Part shown: one piece after another, positions 26,075 to 33,953 of the stretch
Numbering within the stretch: the first letter of the stretch is position 1
Layout: each line of letters begins with the position of its first letter
Assembly: GCA_963828075.1 (NCBI GenBank)
Contig: CAWHDH010000021.1
Coordinates: 2,604,001-2,668,000 of the forward strand
Direction: 5' to 3'
Length of the DNA stretch: 64,000 nucleotides
Origin: JACCYI01 sp963828075
Lineage (GTDB): Bacteria > Actinomycetota > Thermoleophilia > Solirubrobacterales > Solirubrobacteraceae
Made by a program: the position numbers and the translations under genes
Notes under the pieces: model-generated
Told to the model about the DNA's origin: nothing
Databases searched by the model: none
What the model saw: the letters and a program-made list of their open reading frames with translations, nothing else

Positions 26075-27000
26075 GGACGACGATCCTCCTGCTGTCGGTC
26101 GACGAGGCGTCGAACCTCGCGTACTCGCTCCCGGCCGCGGTCGTCCAGGAGGGCGCCGAGGTCGTCGTCATCGACAACGCGTGCACCGACTCCACCGCCG
26201 ACCTGGCCCACCAGCACGGCGCGCGCCTCTTCCAGTTCAAGACGCGCGTCTCGTACGCCGCGGCGCTCAACAAGGCGATCGCGGCGACGCGCGGCGACGC
26301 GGTCCTGCTGCTCAACGCGGACTGCTTCCTCGAGCCCGACTTCCTGGAGAAGGCCCGGCCGCGCCTGGAGGAGGATCGCGTCGGGTCGGTGGCGCCGAAG
26401 CTGCTGCGGGTCGGTCACGCGGCGATCGACGCGGCGGGGATGACCGTCGACCGCCGCCGCAAGAACGGCCTGGTCGGCCACGGCCGGGCGGTGAGCGCCT
26501 ACTCGACGCCCGGGGAGGCGTTCGGCGCCGACGGCGCGGCGGCGCTCTACCGCCGCTCCGTGCTCGAGGCGTGCGCGCTGGGCGACGAGGTGCTCGACGA
26601 GGACCTCGGCCTGTGGGCGTCGGACGCCGATCTCGCCTGGCGCGCCCGCCTGCTCGGGTGGCGCTGCGCGTACGAGCCGGCCGCCGTCGCGCGGCACGTC
26701 CGCACGTACTCGCCGTCGACGCGCGCCCAGATCGCCAAGGAGCACCGGCGGCTGCAGTTCCGCAACCGCTACCTGATGTGGGTCAAGAACGAGACGCGCG
26801 CCGGCCTGCTGCGCGACCTGCCGGTGATCCTGGCCTACGAGGCGGCGGCGCTCGGCCACGTCCTGCTGCGCGAGCGCCACCTGCTGCGCGGCTACGCCGA
26901 CGCGCTGCACGGACTGCCGGAGGCGCGCCGCCGGCGCGACGTCGTGCAGGCGCGCCGGGCGGTCCGCCGCGTCCCGTTCGGGCTCGAGCCACCGGCCTGA
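26071..27000 (+). CDS. Glycosyltransferase family 2
   Basis: The 309-aa GT-A enzyme shows VVVIDNACTDSTADLA, AALNKAIAATRGDAVLLLNADC (the D-x-D-like NAD-C of rhamnosyltransferase-type GT2s), a DEDLGLWASDADLAWRARLLG acceptor region and a basic C-terminal stretch. The layout resembles WbbL-type rhamnosyl or galactofuranosyl transferases. It is translationally coupled to the GT4 gene before it. The non-coding element B begins right behind its stop. Confidence 0.86.
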   Translation: MRTTILLLSVDEASNLAYSLPAAVVQEGAEVVVIDNACTDSTADLAHQHGARLFQFKTRVSYAAALNKAIAATRGDAVLLLNADCFLEPDFLEKARPRLEEDRVGSVAPKLLRVGHAAIDAAGMTVDRRRKNGLVGHGRAVSAYSTPGEAFGADGAAALYRRSVLEACALGDEVLDEDLGLWASDADLAWRARLLGWRCAYEPAAVARHVRTYSPSTRAQIAKEHRRLQFRNRYLMWVKNETRAGLLRDLPVILAYEAAALGHVLLRERHLLRGYADALHGLPEARRRRDVVQARRAVRRVPFGLEPPA

Positions 27001-27015
27001 GCCGGCGACCGTGAG

Positions 27016-27223
27016 CCTGATTCCTCGAGCCGGATGAAGAGTGCCCTGAACACCGGGCATCGAGAAAGAGGGGCATACGGTTGGGGTCCGCGGGTCGGGG
27101 GGCGCCGGCGGGAAGGGGCTCGAGGGGCCACTCGCGATGGAAGGATCACGAGTGGCGCGGCGCGGTGACCGGCACAATCCGACGAGCGATCCGGATCAGG
27201 CGCCGAGTGTCGGGTCAAGCCGG
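27016..27223 (+). repeat. Non-coding element B, inverted partner of element A
   Basis: It shares the ordered sequence blocks listed for element A but on the opposite strand, so A and B form an inverted pair around the four genes 22261-27000. The motif TGCCCTGAACACCGGGCA at 27042-27059 lies 41 bp after the stop of the gene before it. A decayed inverted repeat (27169-27183 with 27209-27223) matches the hairpin of element A. No open frame with coding character is present. Confidence 0.65.
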
Positions 27224-27290
27224 GCGGCCTGTCAGCGCCCACAACCCGATGATCAACGGATCGCAGCGATCACGAGCCCACGCAGAGGAC

Positions 27291-27398
27291 GTCAACCACC
27301 CCCTTGCCCTTCCGAGCGGCCGCACGGGGGTGGTTCGGGGCCTCTGACGCCCCCAACCACCCCCATGCGACCGGTTCCGGGCGAAGGGGGTGGTTGAC
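27291..27398. repeat. Four-armed palindromic element, copy 1
   Basis: Four copies of one arm alternate in orientation. GTCAACCACCCCC occurs at 27291, its reverse GGGGGTGGTT at 27326, AACCACCCCC at 27355 and GGGGGTGGTTGAC at 27386. The outer arms pair perfectly over 13 bp and the inner arms pair nearly perfectly over 15 bp, so it can fold as one nested or two tandem hairpins. A second copy lies at 35863. The gap 27001-27469 holds only this, element B and about 70 bp without recognisable features. Confidence 0.8.
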
Positions 27399-27469
27399 GG
27401 CGTCCCGCCCCGTCCGGATCCCCCTTTTCCTCACCCGATGAAGTTCGTCGACCAGCACACCGTCGGATC

Positions 27470-28222
27470 TCAGTCGACCCACGCGCCGTCGGCGGGGATC
27501 GCGACGCGCTCGGCCAGCCCCGCGGCGCCGAGCGCGGCGAGCAGCGCGCCGCGTCCCTCGACGCAATGGTTGATCGCCTCGAGGTGGACGGCGACGAGGC
27601 GAGCGTCCGGGGCGTGGCGCGCGGTCGCGATCACGTCCCCGGCGGTCATGGTGATCGGGTCGCCGTGGCGGAAGCGGGCGCCGCCGGCGTTGACCACCAC
27701 GACGTCCGGGCGGTGGCGGTCGAGCGCGGCGGCGACCTCGTCGCACCAGATCGTGTCGCCGGCGATGTAGAGGACCGGCTCGCCGGGCGCGCGCAGCACG
27801 AAGCCGGAGACCGGCGCCATCGCGTCGCCGATCTCGCCCGTCCCGTGGCGGCCGCCGGTGCGGGCGATCACGATCGGCGTCAGCTCGTGCTCGACGTCGA
27901 CCGGCGTGACGGCCGTGAACCCGTGCGACCGCAGCGACTCGGCGTCCTCGGGCTGGACGAGCAGCGGCAGGCCCCACGGCAACAGCTCGATCGCCGTGTG
28001 GTCGAGGTGGTCTGCGTGCAGGTGGGTGATCAGCGCGGCGCCGGCACCCTCCACGAACCGGTTGGCCGGCGCCGGAAGCGGCACGAGCGGGTTGCGGCGG
28101 TCGTTCTCGGTGTTCTGGATGGGTGGCCTGGCGCCGGGCGCGTCGAATTGCGGGTCGACGAGCAGCCGGTGCCCGGCGAGCTCGACGACGAGCGTGGCAT
28201 GACGGACGAGGCGCAGCCGCAC
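27470..28222 (-). CDS. Metallo-beta-lactamase-fold hydrolase (UlaG-like)
   Basis: The 250-aa protein has the metal motif THLHADHLD (H-x-H-x-D-H) near residue 66, plus AGDTIW in the middle and VHLEAINHC near the C-terminus as further ligands. The N-terminus MRLRLVRHATLVVELAGHRLLVDP and the length fit the UlaG-like branch, cytoplasmic Zn or Mn hydrolases of varied substrates. Start is GTG 28222. The next gene upstream (cupredoxin) is on the same strand, 19 bp away, so both are likely co-transcribed. Confidence 0.85.
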   Translation of the reverse strand: MRLRLVRHATLVVELAGHRLLVDPQFDAPGARPPIQNTENDRRNPLVPLPAPANRFVEGAGAALITHLHADHLDHTAIELLPWGLPLLVQPEDAESLRSHGFTAVTPVDVEHELTPIVIARTGGRHGTGEIGDAMAPVSGFVLRAPGEPVLYIAGDTIWCDEVAAALDRHRPDVVVVNAGGARFRHGDPITMTAGDVIATARHAPDARLVAVHLEAINHCVEGRGALLAALGAAGLAERVAIPADGAWVD

Positions 28223-28241
28223 GCCGCGGATCTTCGCAGCG

Positions 28242-28619
28242 TCAGCGCTCGACGCGAAGCTTGACGCGCATGCCGCGGGCGGCGTGGTCGGCGACGGTGC
28301 AGAGCAGCGTGTAGCGGCCGGTGCGCTTCAGCCGCAGCTCGAGGAGCCCGCGCCCGCCCGCGCCGCGGACCTCCGCCATCCGGCCGACCAGCTTGCCGCC
28401 GGGCGCGATCACCGCGAGGTCGTGGCCGTCCTCGCCGAAGTTCGTCAGGTTGAAGCGCACGCCGCCGGGGGCGACGGTCGGGCGGTAGAGCGAGAGCGAG
28501 AACTCGCGCGCGGCGAGGCCGACCGCGACCGGGCCGGCGCCGGGAGCGGCCGGTGCGGCGGCCGCGATCGCCGCGCCGGCGAGGGTGGTGACGAGCGCGG
28601 TCCGGGCGGGCAGCCTCAT
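28242..28619 (-). CDS. Secreted type I copper (cupredoxin) protein
   Basis: The 125-aa protein has a signal peptide (MRLPARTALVTTLAGAAIAAA) and a small beta-sandwich domain. A complete type I copper site is visible: H66 in EDGHDL, then C107, H112 and M117 in LLCTVADHAARGM, the Cys-x4-His-x4-Met loop of plastocyanin-like proteins. It probably shuttles electrons or binds copper outside the membrane. ATG 28619 was chosen for the signal peptide; ATG 28634 and 28658 are in frame but less likely. Neighbours give no clear partner. Confidence 0.82.
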   Translation of the reverse strand: MRLPARTALVTTLAGAAIAAAAPAAPGAGPVAVGLAAREFSLSLYRPTVAPGGVRFNLTNFGEDGHDLAVIAPGGKLVGRMAEVRGAGGRGLLELRLKRTGRYTLLCTVADHAARGMRVKLRVER

Positions 28620-28700
28620 GTCGTCCACGTTCATCGGCGTGCCGCACGAGAACTCCACGGCGCGGCGGCGGCCGATCGGACATCCGGCCGGACGCGGCTA

Positions 28701-29192
28701 TCACCACACCGACCGGGCGCGGCCGGCGCGGACGTCCTCGAGCCGGCCGTGTCGCTCGACGAAGCGCAGCAGGACGGCGCGCGCGGCGGCGACCGCTTCC
28801 GCGCCGAGGTCCGCCACGAGCTCGGCCTCCATCCGCTCGCTGATCTCCTGCGCGGTGCGGCGCACCGCCCGGCCGCGTCGCGTCAGCGCGAGGCGCTTGG
28901 CCCGGCGGTCGGCCGGATCCGGCCGGCGCTCGACGTAGCGGTGCTCGACCATCTCGTCGACCACCACCGAGACCGCCTGCTTGGTGACGCCGAGGAGCTC
29001 GGCCAGGGCCGTGAGCGTGCTTGGCCGCGGCTCGAGCGCGCGCAGGACGGCGCCGTAGGCGGGGCGGGTGGGGTGGAAGCCGGCCGCGGCGACCTCGCGC
29101 GTCAGCCGATCGGCGACGCAGCCATTCGCGCCGACGACCAGGAGCGCCCAGTCGGGAACCACATTAGTCAGGTCGACTTGACGATCAGGCAT
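28701..29192 (-). CDS. MarR-family transcriptional regulator
   Basis: The 163-aa protein has a winged helix-turn-helix: STLTALAELLGVTKQAVSVVVDEMVEHRYVERR with wing residues PDPADRRAKRLALT, and long dimerisation helices at both ends. It is divergent from the cupin gene with 21 bp between the starts. A near-perfect palindrome (GTCAGGTCGACTTGAC, 29167-29182) lies inside its first codons, over the -35 of the divergent gene, and is a natural operator candidate. It probably represses the cupin gene and itself. Confidence 0.85.
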   Translation of the reverse strand: MPDRQVDLTNVVPDWALLVVGANGCVADRLTREVAAAGFHPTRPAYGAVLRALEPRPSTLTALAELLGVTKQAVSVVVDEMVEHRYVERRPDPADRRAKRLALTRRGRAVRRTAQEISERMEAELVADLGAEAVAAARAVLLRFVERHGRLEDVRAGRARSVW

Positions 29193-29207
29193 GCTTGACG
29201 TAGCGTA
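29167..29207. promoter_or_regulatory. Divergent promoter with MarR-type operator
   Basis: For the cupin gene, -35 TTGACG (29178-29183), a 17-bp spacer and -10 TAGCGT (29201-29206) are followed by 7 nt and ATG 29214. For the MarR gene, TACGCT (29207-29202, minus strand) is followed by 9 nt and its ATG. The two -10 boxes overlap almost completely. The palindrome 29167-29182 (7 of 8 pairs) overlaps the -35. Confidence 0.6.
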
Positions 29208-29213
29208 CCGGCC

Positions 29214-29585
29214 ATGACCGTCATCGCCGCCGCCACCGCACCGACCTTCGAGGCCGGCCCCACCACCGTGATCGGGCTCGCCGCGCCGAGCCGCGGCTCC
29301 ACGGAGGTCTCCGCCTGGCGCCTGAGCATGGCGCCGGGTGGTGCGAGCCCCGAGCACACTCTCACCCACGAGGAGGTCTTCGTCGCGCTCTCGGGGCGTG
29401 CCGTGGCCACGCTCGACGGCGTGACGCACGAGGTCGCCGAGGGCGACGCGCTGGTGGTCGCGCCCGACGTCGCGTTCACGCTGGCGACGGCGGGCGACGA
29501 GCCGTTCGAGGCCGTCGCGTGCATGCGCTGCGGCGGCGAGGCGCTCCTCGGCGGCGAGCGTCTCCCGCCGCCGTGGTCGCAGTAG
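29214..29585 (+). CDS. Cupin-domain protein
   Basis: The 123-aa single-domain beta-barrel has the two cupin motifs in degenerate form: PGGASPEHTLTHEEVFVALSGRA (motif 1 with His and Glu ligands) and EVAEGDALVVAPDVAFTLATAG (motif 2). Such stand-alone cupins act as dioxygenases, isomerases or sensors; nothing here decides. The divergent MarR gene likely regulates it. Its stop is 4 bp from the stop of the converging GT4 gene. Confidence 0.82.
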   Translation: MTVIAAATAPTFEAGPTTVIGLAAPSRGSTEVSAWRLSMAPGGASPEHTLTHEEVFVALSGRAVATLDGVTHEVAEGDALVVAPDVAFTLATAGDEPFEAVACMRCGGEALLGGERLPPPWSQ

Positions 29586-29589
29586 TCGC

Positions 29590-30513
29590 TCAGCCGGCCA
29601 GGGCGAGCTTGTAGACCGCCCACGTGGCCACCGCGGCGTCGTCCCAGCTCCACGACGGCGGGTCAGGCGCCGGGCGGATGGCCGCCTCGGCGGCGGCGAC
29701 GAGCGCGGTGAGATCGCCGGCCTCGACGAACGTCGCGCGGTCGCCGAGCACCTCGCGCAGGGCGGGCACGTCGGTCACCGCCACCGGCGTACCGCACGCG
29801 AGGGCCTCGATCGGCGGCAGCCCGAAGCCCTCGTCGTCGGAGGGGAAGACGAGGGCGCGGGCGCCCGAGTAGATGGCGGCCAGTTCATCGTCGGAGACGC
29901 CGCCGGTGAGCGTGACGTCGTCGAGCTCGCGCGCCCACTGACCCGGGTCGCCGACGAGGACCAGCGGCAGCTCCCGCGGCGCGCTCGCGAGCGCGGCGAC
30001 CCGCTTGCGCGGATCGGGATGGCGCAGCCCGCCGACCCACACGAGGTAGTCGCCGGGCAGGCCGTAGCGCTCGCGGACCGCCGCGACCTCCTCGCCGTTG
30101 CGGGGGGTGAACGCCGGGGCGGGGGCCTCGGCGATGACGTGCAGGCGCGAGGCGTCGATCTTCAGCAGCTCGGCGGCGTCGGCCGCGACGGCGTGGGTGG
30201 GGACGATCACCCGTGACGCGCGCTCGACCGCGAGGTAGCGCATGCGGAAGCGCAGGCCGGAGCGCAGATACTCGCCGCGGCGCTTGAGCGGCACGAGATC
30301 GTGGAGCGTCACCACCGACGGGACCCGCGGGCGCAGCAGTGCGCCGTCGATCCACGGCGAGTGGAACACGTCGACGCCGCGCGGCCGGTGGGTCTCGACG
30401 ATCTCTGAGCCCTGGTGGGCGGCCTCGCCCTGGAGGGCTTCGAGCAGGCACCGCGCGTAGCGGCCGATGCCGCGGGAATCGGCGGCGGGCCGGGAGTCGA
30501 ACGCGACCTTCAC
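29590..30513 (-). CDS. Glycosyltransferase family 4
   Basis: The 307-aa GT-B enzyme starts at GTG 30513, overlapping the previous stop (GTGA). It begins KVAFDSRPAADSRGIGRYAR. Further motifs are VVTLHDLVPLKRRGEYLR, YLVWVGGLRHPDPRKRVAAL and the donor-site E-x7-E in DDEGFGLPPIEALACGTPV. It forms a two-gene unit with the GT4 upstream. Confidence 0.88.
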   Translation of the reverse strand: MKVAFDSRPAADSRGIGRYARCLLEALQGEAAHQGSEIVETHRPRGVDVFHSPWIDGALLRPRVPSVVTLHDLVPLKRRGEYLRSGLRFRMRYLAVERASRVIVPTHAVAADAAELLKIDASRLHVIAEAPAPAFTPRNGEEVAAVRERYGLPGDYLVWVGGLRHPDPRKRVAALASAPRELPLVLVGDPGQWARELDDVTLTGGVSDDELAAIYSGARALVFPSDDEGFGLPPIEALACGTPVAVTDVPALREVLGDRATFVEAGDLTALVAAAEAAIRPAPDPPSWSWDDAAVATWAVYKLALAG

Positions 30514-31523
30514 GGCATGCCCTCCAGCAGTGCCGCGACGCGGTCGGCGTACGCGTCGGCGTGCCAGCGGGCCGCGCGGGCCCGCGCGGCGGCGCCCATC
30601 TCCTCGCGGTGCTCCAGCACCTCGAGCACCGCCTCGGCCAGCGCCTCGGGGTCGCCGGGCGCGACGAGGCGGCCGGTCACCCCATCGTCGACGACCTCGG
30701 CCAAGCCGCCGACCCGCGTCGCCACCACCGGCGTCCCCACGGCCATCGCCTCGGCAAGAACGGTCCCGAACGGCTCCTCGCGGGACGGCGCCACGAGCAC
30801 GTCGAGCGCGCCCATCAGGCCGGCGGCGCCGTCGATCCAGCCGTGATGCTCGACCCCGGCGGCGCCCTTGACCGCGGCCAGGTAGGCGGGATCCGAGCCG
30901 TACGGGTCGTCGCCGACGATGACCACGCGCGCGCCGGCGGCGGTGATCGTCGGCGCCGCGCGGACGAGGTCGAGCGGGCCCTTGCGCGGCTCCACCCGAC
31001 CCACGAAGCCGACGATCGGCCGGCCATTCCGAGTGCCGCCCCACGGCGGTGCGACGGTGATGGGATCCGGCTCGACCGGGCAGCCGACCACGTGGGCGCG
31101 CAGGCCGCCGAGGCGGTCGGCGACCGCGGCCGAGGGGACGAGGACCAGCGAGGCGCCGCGCCACATCCGCGGCACGCGCGTGACCAGGTCGTGCGGGTGC
31201 AGCACCGTGCGGACCCCGCGCAGCGCCGGAAGGAGGCGGCCGCAGGTCGTGCCGTTGAGGTAGACGACGTCGAACGAGCGCGCGAGCCGCCGCACGCGCG
31301 GCCACGAGCCGACGGCGCGCGCGCCGGCGCCACGGGCCAGTCCGCCGAGCGGCAGCGCGTGCCAGCCGTGGCCGGCGGCGAGGATCGCGTCACGCAGCGG
31401 GCCGTGCCCCGGGGTCGTGACGGTCAGCGCCCAGCCCCGGTCGCGCAGCCGCGCGGCGAGGCGCAGGAGGCCGATCTCGGCGCCGCCGGGATGGTCCACC
31501 GGAGCCACGGCGAGGACGCGCAC
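30510..31523 (-). CDS. Glycosyltransferase family 4
   Basis: The 337-aa enzyme starts at GTG 31523 with RVLAVAPVDHPGGAEIGLLRLA. VGFVGRVEPRKGPLDLVRAA marks the donor domain and SREEPFGTVLAEAMAVGTPV the E-x7-E motif; VGGLAEVVDDGVTGRLV follows. A TATGGT box 6 nt before the GTG suggests leaderless transcription. It is divergent from the GT2 at 31562 and coupled to the GT4 downstream. Confidence 0.9.
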   Translation of the reverse strand: MRVLAVAPVDHPGGAEIGLLRLAARLRDRGWALTVTTPGHGPLRDAILAAGHGWHALPLGGLARGAGARAVGSWPRVRRLARSFDVVYLNGTTCGRLLPALRGVRTVLHPHDLVTRVPRMWRGASLVLVPSAAVADRLGGLRAHVVGCPVEPDPITVAPPWGGTRNGRPIVGFVGRVEPRKGPLDLVRAAPTITAAGARVVIVGDDPYGSDPAYLAAVKGAAGVEHHGWIDGAAGLMGALDVLVAPSREEPFGTVLAEAMAVGTPVVATRVGGLAEVVDDGVTGRLVAPGDPEALAEAVLEVLEHREEMGAAARARAARWHADAYADRVAALLEGMP

Positions 31524-31529
31524 GATCCG

Positions 31530-31554
31530 ACCATAACCGGCGGAGCCATAGCCT
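31530..31554. promoter_or_regulatory. Divergent pair of leaderless promoters
   Basis: On the minus strand TATGGT (31535-31530) lies 6 nt before GTG 31523. On the plus strand TAGCCT (31549-31554) lies 7 nt before GTG 31562. Both fit TANNNT. The genes start only 38 bp apart, so no leader or ribosome site exists on either side. Confidence 0.5.
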
Positions 31555-31561
31555 TGCTGAC

Positions 31562-32353
31562 GTGAGGGTTAGCGTTGTCATCAGGGTCCGTGACGAGGTC
31601 GCGTCGATCGGCGCGGTCCTCGACGCGCTCGCGGCCCAGACGCTGCCTCACGAAGTGGTGCTGGTCGACTCGGGCTCGCGCGACGGCACGCTCGGGATCG
31701 CCCGCGCGCGGCCGGAGGTCCGGCTGCTGGAGCTGGCGCGATCTGAGTTCTCGTTCGGGCGCGCGCTCAACCTCGGCACGCGCGCGACGTCCGGCGACGT
31801 CGTCGTGGCCTTGTCCGCCGACGCGGTGCCGCGCGACGCCGGGTGGCTCGCGCGAGTGCTCGCGTGGTTCGACGATCCGGCGGTCGCGTGCGTGTTCGGC
31901 GAGACGCGCGATCACGCCGGCCGGCCGCTGCGTGCCGCGGCGCGCCAGACGGCGGCGCTGGCTCGCGCACACCCGGAGTGGGGGTACTCGAACGGCGCCG
32001 GCGCGTTCCGGCGCGAGCTGTGGGCGCAGCGGCCGTTCCGCGAGGACCTGCCGGCGTGCGAGGACCGCGAGTGGGCGCTGTGGGCGCTCGGCGCCGGCGA
32101 GCGTGTCTGCGTGCTCGACCCGGCGCTCGCCGTCGACCACGACCACTCGCGCGACCCGCTCGCGGCCACGTTCCGCCGGGTCGCGCTCGAGCACCGCGGC
32201 TTCGCGACGTTCCTCGATCTGCCGCCCTACCGCGTGCGCGACCTCGCCGCCGAGTGGTGGCGCGAGCAGGGCTGGCACGCCTCGCGCGCCCGCGCCCGGC
32301 TCAGCCCGCGGCGGGCGGCGCGGCTGGCCGGGAAGTGGTGGGGGCTGCGGTGA
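31562..32353 (+). CDS. Glycosyltransferase family 2
   Basis: The 263-aa GT-A enzyme begins RVSVVIRVRDEVASIGAVLDAL. VLVDSGSRDGTLGIA, FGRALNLGTRATSGDVVVALSADAVP and CEDREWALWALGAGERVC follow. The SADA in place of a DXD and the CEDREW acceptor motif are typical of rhamnosyltransferase-like GT2s. It starts at GTG 31562 and overlaps the methyltransferase gene that follows. Confidence 0.88.
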   Translation: MRVSVVIRVRDEVASIGAVLDALAAQTLPHEVVLVDSGSRDGTLGIARARPEVRLLELARSEFSFGRALNLGTRATSGDVVVALSADAVPRDAGWLARVLAWFDDPAVACVFGETRDHAGRPLRAAARQTAALARAHPEWGYSNGAGAFRRELWAQRPFREDLPACEDREWALWALGAGERVCVLDPALAVDHDHSRDPLAATFRRVALEHRGFATFLDLPPYRVRDLAAEWWREQGWHASRARARLSPRRAARLAGKWWGLR

Positions 32354-32958
32354 GGGACTGGTATGAGCAGGTGTGGGAGGCCGCGCCCGCCGACCCCGAG
32401 CCGTGGGCATGGGGGCGGCGGCGGCGCTGGCTGCTCGACGAGGCGCGGCCGGGCGAGCGCGTCCTGGATCTCGGCTGCGGCTCGGGGCGCTTCCTGCGCG
32501 CGTTGAGCGAGGCCGGCGCCGTGCCGGTCGGGGTGGAGATCGCCGAGGCGGCGCTCGAGCGCGCGCGCCGCGTCGCACCGGGAGTGGAGCTGCATCGCGT
32601 CGACCCGGACGGCGACCTGCCCCTCGACGACGGGTCGGTCGACCTGGTGTGGTGCTCGGAGGTGCTCGAGCACGTCGCCGACACCGCCGCGCTCCTGACC
32701 GAGGCCCGCCGCGTCCTGCGCGCCGGCGGGCGCATGCTTGTGACCACGCCCTACCACGGCCGCGTCCACGCAGCGGTCCTGGCGCTGACGCGCTTCGAGA
32801 CGCATTTCGATCCCCTCGGTCAGCACCTGCGCTTCTACACCGCCGACTCGCTCATCTGTGCGTTGGCGAGGCGGGGGTTCGACTCGGTGACCGTCCGCGC
32901 CACCGGCCGGCTGCCGCTCTTCCGCGAGACGCTGATCGCCCGGGCATGCGCGTCCTGA
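32350..32958 (+). CDS. Class I SAM-dependent methyltransferase
   Basis: The 202-aa enzyme starts at GTG 32350, overlapping the GT2 stop. Motif I RVLDLGCGSGRFLRAL, motif II region VGVEIAEAALERA and post-motif VDLVWCSEVLEHVADTAALL followed by RVLRAGGRMLVTTPYHGR are all present. It probably methylates a sugar or glycan intermediate in the cytoplasm. It overlaps the next GT4 gene by 13 bp. Confidence 0.9.
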   Translation: MRDWYEQVWEAAPADPEPWAWGRRRRWLLDEARPGERVLDLGCGSGRFLRALSEAGAVPVGVEIAEAALERARRVAPGVELHRVDPDGDLPLDDGSVDLVWCSEVLEHVADTAALLTEARRVLRAGGRMLVTTPYHGRVHAAVLALTRFETHFDPLGQHLRFYTADSLICALARRGFDSVTVRATGRLPLFRETLIARACAS

Positions 32959-33953
32959 TCGACGTCAGCGCGCTCAACCGGGCGCCGAGCGGGACCGCCG
33001 TCTACCTCGAGCGGCTGCTACCCGCGCTCGCGGCCGAGGGCGTCGACGTCGTGACGGCGCGCCGGCGCGCCCGGCCGCGCGGCGGCGGCGGCCCGCGCTC
33101 CTATCTGAATGCCGCCGCGGAGGCCGCGTGGATCGCCGGCGAGCTGCCGCGGCGGGCCCGGAGCGCCTCGGCCGACGTGCTGCACCACCCGCTCCCGGCG
33201 TTCGCCCGCCGCGCGCCCTGCCCGCAGGTCGTCACCGTCCACGACCTCGCGTTCGAGCGCCTCCCGGACCTGTTCGACGCCCGCTACCGGGCGCTCGCGC
33301 GGCGCCGGCATCGCGCGGCGGCGCGCCGGGCGGGGGCAGTCATCGTCCCGTCGCGGGCCACCGCGCTCGACGTGCGCGCGCTGTGGGGGATCGACGCGCA
33401 GCGCATCGTCGTCGCGCCGCACGGGCCGGGCCAGGCGCCGCCGTCGGACCGCCGCGGGATCCGCCACTTCCTCTACGTCGGCGACGCCGAGCCGCGCAAG
33501 AACCTGCCGCGGCTGCTCGACGCCTACGCGCGCTACCGGGCGACCGCCGGCCTGGAGCCGCTCGGGCTCGTCCTGGCCGGGAGCGCCCGCGCGACGGCGC
33601 CGGGCGTGCGCTGCGAGCCCGATCCCGACCTGCCCGCGCTGCACGCCCGCGCCGCCGCGCTCGTCGCCCCGTCGTTGCACGAGGGCTTCGGGCTCACGGC
33701 GCTCGAGGCCATGCACGCCGGGACGCCGGTGCTCGCCGCCCGGGTCGCCGCGCTGACCGAGGTGTGCGCGGACGCCGCGCGCTACGTCGACCCGCGCGAT
33801 CCCGGCTCGATCGCGGCCGGGCTGACGGAGCTCGCGACGGTCGCGCCGCTGCGCGAGGCGCTGCGCCGGCGCGGGCTGGAGCGCGCGGCCGCGTTCAGCT
33901 GGGGACGGGCGGCGCGGGCCCACGTCGCCGCGTATACGTTGGCCCTTCGATGA
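32946..33953 (+). CDS. Glycosyltransferase family 4
   Basis: The 335-aa enzyme opens with RVLIDVSALNRAPSGTAVYLERLLPAL. VVTVHDLAFERLPDLFDARYR is the family's acceptor-side motif, FLYVGDAEPRKNLPRLLDAY the donor-side loop and LHEGFGLTALEAMHAGTPVL the E-x7-E region. ATG 32946 lies inside the end of the methyltransferase gene, and its stop overlaps the next ATG (ATGA), so four genes from 31562 on form one coupled operon. Confidence 0.9.
   Translation: MRVLIDVSALNRAPSGTAVYLERLLPALAAEGVDVVTARRRARPRGGGGPRSYLNAAAEAAWIAGELPRRARSASADVLHHPLPAFARRAPCPQVVTVHDLAFERLPDLFDARYRALARRRHRAAARRAGAVIVPSRATALDVRALWGIDAQRIVVAPHGPGQAPPSDRRGIRHFLYVGDAEPRKNLPRLLDAYARYRATAGLEPLGLVLAGSARATAPGVRCEPDPDLPALHARAAALVAPSLHEGFGLTALEAMHAGTPVLAARVAALTEVCADAARYVDPRDPGSIAAGLTELATVAPLREALRRRGLERAAAFSWGRAARAHVAAYTLALR

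Noticed and set aside
27081..27397. Open frames of 80-90 codons across element B and the palindromes
   Set aside because: They consist of the repeat arms read as protein, lack start signals and have no coding bias.
31523..31562. Ribosome binding sites for the divergent GT genes
   Set aside because: No purine-rich site fits either GTG; the TANNNT boxes 6-7 nt upstream explain the starts better.
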